A DNA stretch of 8,440 nt from Flavobacteria bacterium RIFCSPLOWO2_12_FULL_31_7 (GTDB taxonomy: Bacteria > Bacteroidota > Bacteroidia > Flavobacteriales > Flavobacteriaceae). A program made the translations under genes and the position numbers. The stretch spans positions 1-8,440 of the forward strand of contig MGWJ01000030.1 in the NCBI GenBank assembly GCA_001800945.1, given 5' to 3'. Shown here piece after piece: positions 6,586-8,440 of the stretch (position 1 is its first letter; the number at the start of each line of letters is the position of its first letter). Under the pieces are notes generated by a model that saw nothing but the letters and a program-made list of their open reading frames with translations, did not search any database and had not been told where the DNA came from.

Positions 6586-6638
6586 AGCCAAAGACGAGGG
6601 TTCTCGTTATTCATAACGAGACGACATTCAGATTTGAA
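6586..6638 (-). pseudogene. Degenerate 3' half of a tRNA-Gly
   Basis: This stretch aligns with the 3' half of the two intact tRNA-Gly genes. It has an acceptor-like GCCAAAG (intact GCGAAAG), then ACGAGGG identical to the T-stem side, and CGACATTCAG (6622-6631) identical to the variable loop and anticodon-stem region, with weak similarity to about 6638. The D arm, the 5' acceptor strand and the anticodon are missing. The T-arm section is altered: the 7-nt loop is replaced by GGTT, and an extra perfect 8-bp hairpin (6602-6609 with 6614-6621, loop TTCA) has been added. It cannot fold as a tRNA. It is best read as a decayed copy from a former larger tRNA-Gly array. Confidence 0.7.
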
Positions 6639-6649
6639 ATTTTTTAAAT

Positions 6650-6679
6650 AAAAAAAGCCCCAAATTACTTTGAGGCTTT
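6650..6679 (-). terminator. Intrinsic terminator of the tRNA-Gly operon
   Basis: An 11-bp stem with one C/A mismatch (6654-6664 with 6669-6679), loop TTAC, is followed on the minus strand by seven T (6650-6656). It starts 2 nt beyond the 3' end of the downstream tRNA-Gly, as expected for a compact tRNA unit. Confidence 0.88.
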
Positions 6680-6681
6680 AG

Positions 6682-6754
6682 AGCGAAAGACGAGGGTCGA
6701 ACTCGCGACATTCAGCTTGGAAGGCTGACGCTCTACCAACTGAGCTACTTTCGC
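6682..6754 (-). tRNA. tRNA-Gly (TCC), downstream copy
   Basis: A complete 73-nt cloverleaf on the minus strand. Acceptor GCGAAAG/CTTTCGC with discriminator T; D stem GCTC/GAGC with loop AGTTGGTA; anticodon stem TCAGC/GCTGA with loop CTTCCAA, so the anticodon is TCC, reading GGA and probably other Gly codons; variable loop ATGTC; T arm GCGAG-TTCGACC-CTCGT. The CCA end is not encoded. It is identical to the other copy 105 bp away, and both probably come from one transcript. Confidence 0.97.
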
Positions 6755-6786
6755 ATGGTAGAATTTTGCAATTCAATAAATTTTAG

Positions 6787-6859
6787 AGCGAAAGACGAGG
6801 GTCGAACTCGCGACATTCAGCTTGGAAGGCTGACGCTCTACCAACTGAGCTACTTTCGC
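6787..6859 (-). tRNA. tRNA-Gly (TCC), promoter-proximal copy
   Basis: Identical in all 73 nt to the downstream tRNA-Gly, with the same TCC anticodon and no encoded CCA. The two genes are separated by a 32-bp AT-rich spacer. A well-formed promoter begins 22 bp upstream of the mature 5' end, so this is the first gene of the transcript. Confidence 0.97.
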
Positions 6860-6880
6860 ATTTTTTTGTTTTGGTGAGTG

Positions 6881-6912
6881 CAAATATAATATGAAAATCT
6901 GGTTAAATGCAA
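6881..6912 (-). promoter_or_regulatory. Promoter of the tRNA-Gly operon
   Basis: The minus strand shows TTG (6910-6912), a 21-bp spacer, then TATATTTG (6881-6888), an exact TAnnTTTG. Both elements and the spacing fit the Bacteroidota housekeeping sigma consensus. The -7 box ends 21 bp before the mature tRNA 5' end. The rest of the gap to the GNAT gene (6913-6978) is AT-rich and holds only a weak box (TAATTTAG, 6963-6970) close to the GNAT start. Confidence 0.8.
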
Positions 6913-6978
6913 GTTTTTTTAGCAAAAAATATTATTTTTTTAAAAAGTATGTTGTAATTTATTAATTTAGAATTGGTT

Positions 6979-7428
6979 ATGAATGAAAAAAAAGTAAAAA
7001 AAATCACATATTTAGATACTTTCCCAATTAGAAGTGCGGTTTTGCGTCAGGGCAAACCCATCGAAACTTGCTTTTTTTTAGGTGATGATGCCAAAGAGAC
7101 TACTCATTTTGGTTTATTTGATGATGAAAAATTAATTGGTGTAGCTTCTGTTTTCAAAGTTAACAATCAAAATTTTGAGCAAAACAATCAATTTCAGCTG
7201 AGAGGAATGGCAGTGTTAAATGAATATCAAGGTTTAGGTTATGGTAAGTTTCTTTTAGAAGAAGTTAGTAAATTGATTACCAACAAAAAAGCGGATATTT
7301 TATGGTTTAATGCTCGTGAATCAGCCGTTAAATTTTATCAAAATCTCGGGTTTTTGGTGTTAGGTAATTCCTTTGAAATTCCAGAAATTGGCACGCATTT
7401 TGTTATGTTTAAGCGTTTCGTCGTATAA
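6979..7428 (+). CDS. GNAT-family N-acetyltransferase
   Basis: A 149-residue acetyl-CoA-dependent acyltransferase of the GNAT superfamily, about the usual single-domain length. The acetyl-CoA pyrophosphate loop is QGLGYGK at residues 84-90, preceded by the strand LRGMAVL and followed by the helix FLLEEVSKLI. The motif B region gives LWFNARESAVKFYQNLGF (108-125). The N-terminal part (FPIRSAVLRQGKP) resembles small-molecule or amino-acid acetyltransferases of the ElaA/YitI sort, but the substrate is not predictable. The ATG at 6979 is preferred over an in-frame TTG two codons earlier. It has no obvious operon partner and is followed by 56 bp before the L,D-transpeptidase on the same strand. Confidence 0.9.
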   Translation: MNEKKVKKITYLDTFPIRSAVLRQGKPIETCFFLGDDAKETTHFGLFDDEKLIGVASVFKVNNQNFEQNNQFQLRGMAVLNEYQGLGYGKFLLEEVSKLITNKKADILWFNARESAVKFYQNLGFLVLGNSFEIPEIGTHFVMFKRFVV

Positions 7429-7445
7429 AAAAGTATTTTATCGAC
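7420..7445 (+). terminator. Possible weak hairpin terminator after the GNAT gene
   Basis: GTCG-(T)-ATAAAA pairs with TTTTAT-CGAC (10 bp with one bulged T, loop AAGTA), overlapping the GNAT stop codon. There is no T run after it, so efficient termination is doubtful, and it may act only as mRNA 3'-end protection. Confidence 0.3.
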
Positions 7446-7471
7446 AAAATATATTATGCGCGCATATTTTG
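7445..7471. promoter_or_regulatory. Palindromic element upstream of the L,D-transpeptidase
   Basis: A perfect 12-bp palindrome TATGCGCGCATA (7455-7466) lies inside a wider inverted repeat, CAAAATAT (7445-7452) with ATATTTTG (7464-7471). The CGCGC core stands out in very AT-rich DNA. It sits immediately upstream of a TAnnTTTG box, where a regulator could act on the promoter. An operator role is an inference; a hairpin in the read-through GNAT transcript is the alternative. Confidence 0.45.
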
Positions 7472-7472
7472 T

Positions 7473-7480
7473 TAAATTTG
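7473..7480 (+). promoter_or_regulatory. Candidate -7 box of the L,D-transpeptidase gene
   Basis: TAAATTTG matches TAnnTTTG exactly and ends 4 bp before the first of two adjacent ATG codons. If used, transcription would start about at the first or second ATG, giving a leaderless or near-leaderless mRNA. No clear TTG at -33 is seen; the palindrome occupies part of that space. Confidence 0.4.
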
Positions 7481-7484
7481 TTAT

Positions 7485-8440
7485 ATGATGAAAAAGATTT
7501 GCATTTTTGTAGTGTTACTATTCGTTGTTTTTATGTCTTGTAAGAACAGCAAAAAAGAAATTTTTGAAGAAAGTGAAGACTATTTTGACACGATTAGAAA
7601 AATCACCATTCATGCCATGCCAGAAGATTTATTGGCTGATAAATCAGATAGTATTAGAAGTTTTTATGAGTTGTTCGAAAACCATGAAATTTGGGTCGAC
7701 AGAGAAAATAGAGAAGATTTAATTTCTCAAATTGAAAAAGCTAAAAACGAAGGGCTAAACCCGGAAGACTATAATATCAATAAAATTTTTCGTTTAGAAT
7801 TGAGATTAGATTCTTTAGAAGTAGAAGAAAAATTAGCCTACGATATTTTATTAACTCAAACTTATGAGAAGCTTTGTAATCATTACTATAGAGGAAAATT
7901 AAATCCTGATGAAGTATATGATAATTGGGATTTGTTCGATAAAAAACTTTCGATTGCGAAGATGTTGAAAGACGCTATCGAAACCAAAAAAATAGCGGCT
8001 TCCATTAAAAATTTATTGCCTAATCATCCGGTTTATTTGTCGTTAAAACAAGCTTTAGTTGATATTGATAAACTGCCCAACAGTAAATTTGATTCCATTG
8101 ATAAAAATCTCAAAATTAAATTTAATGATGATTTAGAAGTCATAAAAGAAATAAAAAAACGCTTGTCCTATTGGAAAGATTTAGAGCAAAAAGATTCCAT
8201 TTACACCAAAAAATATGATGCCAAAATGCTTGTTGCGGTGAAGAAATTTCAAGCCAGACACGGTTTGTTTGCCGATGGTGTAATTGGTATTGGAACCATA
8301 AAAGCTCTAAACTATAACAAAGAAACTCGAAAAGCTCAAATTTTAGCGAATTTGGAACGTTGGCGTTGGTTCTCTAGAAATTTAGGCGATCAATATATTT
8401 TAATCAATTTGCCAGATTACGAGTTAGATTATGTAAAAGA
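7485..8440 (+). CDS. Lipoprotein murein L,D-transpeptidase (YcbB/LdtD-like), 3'-truncated
   Basis: The first 318 residues of a protein that runs off the window. It begins with a lipoprotein signal (MMKKICIFVVLLFVVFMSC) with lipobox FMSC at 16-19, so C19 would be lipidated; the following KNSKKE is not an obvious surface-export signal, so the protein probably faces the periplasm. Residues about 60-235 match the helical scaffold region of YcbB-type enzymes, with W70 and KAKNEGLNPEDYN. Residues about 243-277 form a peptidoglycan-binding domain (VAVKKFQARHGLFADGVIG). ERWRW (291-295) and YILINLPDYELDY (304 on) open the YkuD catalytic domain; the active-site Cys/His motif lies beyond the window. The enzyme makes 3-3 cross-links in peptidoglycan. 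The first ATG of ATGATG is taken as start; the second is equally possible. It would normally exceed 500 residues. Confidence 0.92.
   Translation, partial: MMKKICIFVVLLFVVFMSCKNSKKEIFEESEDYFDTIRKITIHAMPEDLLADKSDSIRSFYELFENHEIWVDRENREDLISQIEKAKNEGLNPEDYNINKIFRLELRLDSLEVEEKLAYDILLTQTYEKLCNHYYRGKLNPDEVYDNWDLFDKKLSIAKMLKDAIETKKIAASIKNLLPNHPVYLSLKQALVDIDKLPNSKFDSIDKNLKIKFNDDLEVIKEIKKRLSYWKDLEQKDSIYTKKYDAKMLVAVKKFQARHGLFADGVIGIGTIKALNYNKETRKAQILANLERWRWFSRNLGDQYILINLPDYELDYVK

Larger units (their letters stand above)
6677..6861. repeat. 80-bp perfect direct repeat carrying the tRNA-Gly pair
   Basis: Positions 6677-6756 and 6782-6861 are identical over 80 bp with a 105-bp period. The identity extends 5 bp beyond the mature 3' end (TTTAG) and 2 bp beyond the 5' end, and then stops abruptly. 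This fits a tandem duplication kept identical by selection or gene conversion. Confidence 0.9.

Noticed and set aside
6586..6754. Integrated mobile element using the tRNA-Gly 3' end
   Set aside because: No integrase or cargo is present and the fragment is only about 40 bp from the next tRNA unit; at best this is a footprint, kept as a finding and not as an element.
6677..6861. CRISPR-like repeat pair
   Set aside because: The repeat is two tRNA genes with full cloverleaf structure; there are no further units.
7525..7722. 65-codon plus-strand frame
   Set aside because: It is out of frame within the L,D-transpeptidase gene, whose own frame is open from 7485 to the window end with a lipobox and recognisable domains.

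Overview
The window looks like a chromosomal segment from a Bacteroidota bacterium, most likely Flavobacteriaceae and Flavobacterium-like. The evidence is strongly AT-rich DNA, no obvious Shine-Dalgarno sequences, several promoter-like boxes of the Bacteroidota type (TAnnTTTG), and a gene set typical of that group. No phage, transposase, CRISPR or defence genes were seen. Most of the window is ordinary housekeeping and cell-envelope DNA.

Layout: (1) 2-382 (+) is the 3' part of a class I O-methyltransferase gene cut by the window edge. It converges, only 2 bp apart, on a minus-strand pair: tatA-like (942-1274), then a PAP2 phosphatase (385-942). (2) 1369-5749 (-) is a tightly packed envelope operon. 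In transcription order it holds a decayed carboxypeptidase-regulatory-like gene, an intact paralogue of it starting at TTG, a small exported DUF6702-like protein, and a large secreted M1-family zinc metallopeptidase. It ends in a clear intrinsic terminator. (3) 5842-6549 (+), divergent from that operon, is peptidase E (Ser-His-Glu dipeptidase). (4) 6550-6978 has no protein gene. It holds two identical tRNA-Gly(TCC) genes on the minus strand with a good promoter, a terminator behind them, and then a degenerate copy of the terminator plus the tRNA 3' half. (5) 6979-7428 (+) is a GNAT acetyltransferase. (6) 7485-8440 (+) is the 5' part of a lipoprotein L,D-transpeptidase of the YcbB type, running off the window.

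Working together: TatA and PAP2 are membrane proteins for protein export and lipid-phosphate turnover. The M1 operon probably works in the periplasm or outer membrane on peptide processing. The L,D-transpeptidase cross-links peptidoglycan. PepE completes degradation of Asp-X dipeptides in the cytoplasm.

Most worth checking are the paralogue with two lesions (ATG replaced by ATT, and an A8 to A9 frameshift), the decayed tRNA/terminator copy with palindromic changes, and a palindrome plus a possibly leaderless promoter in front of the L,D-transpeptidase. No convincing new system was found. The closest candidate is the conserved-looking regulatory-domain / DUF6702 / M1 peptidase module.
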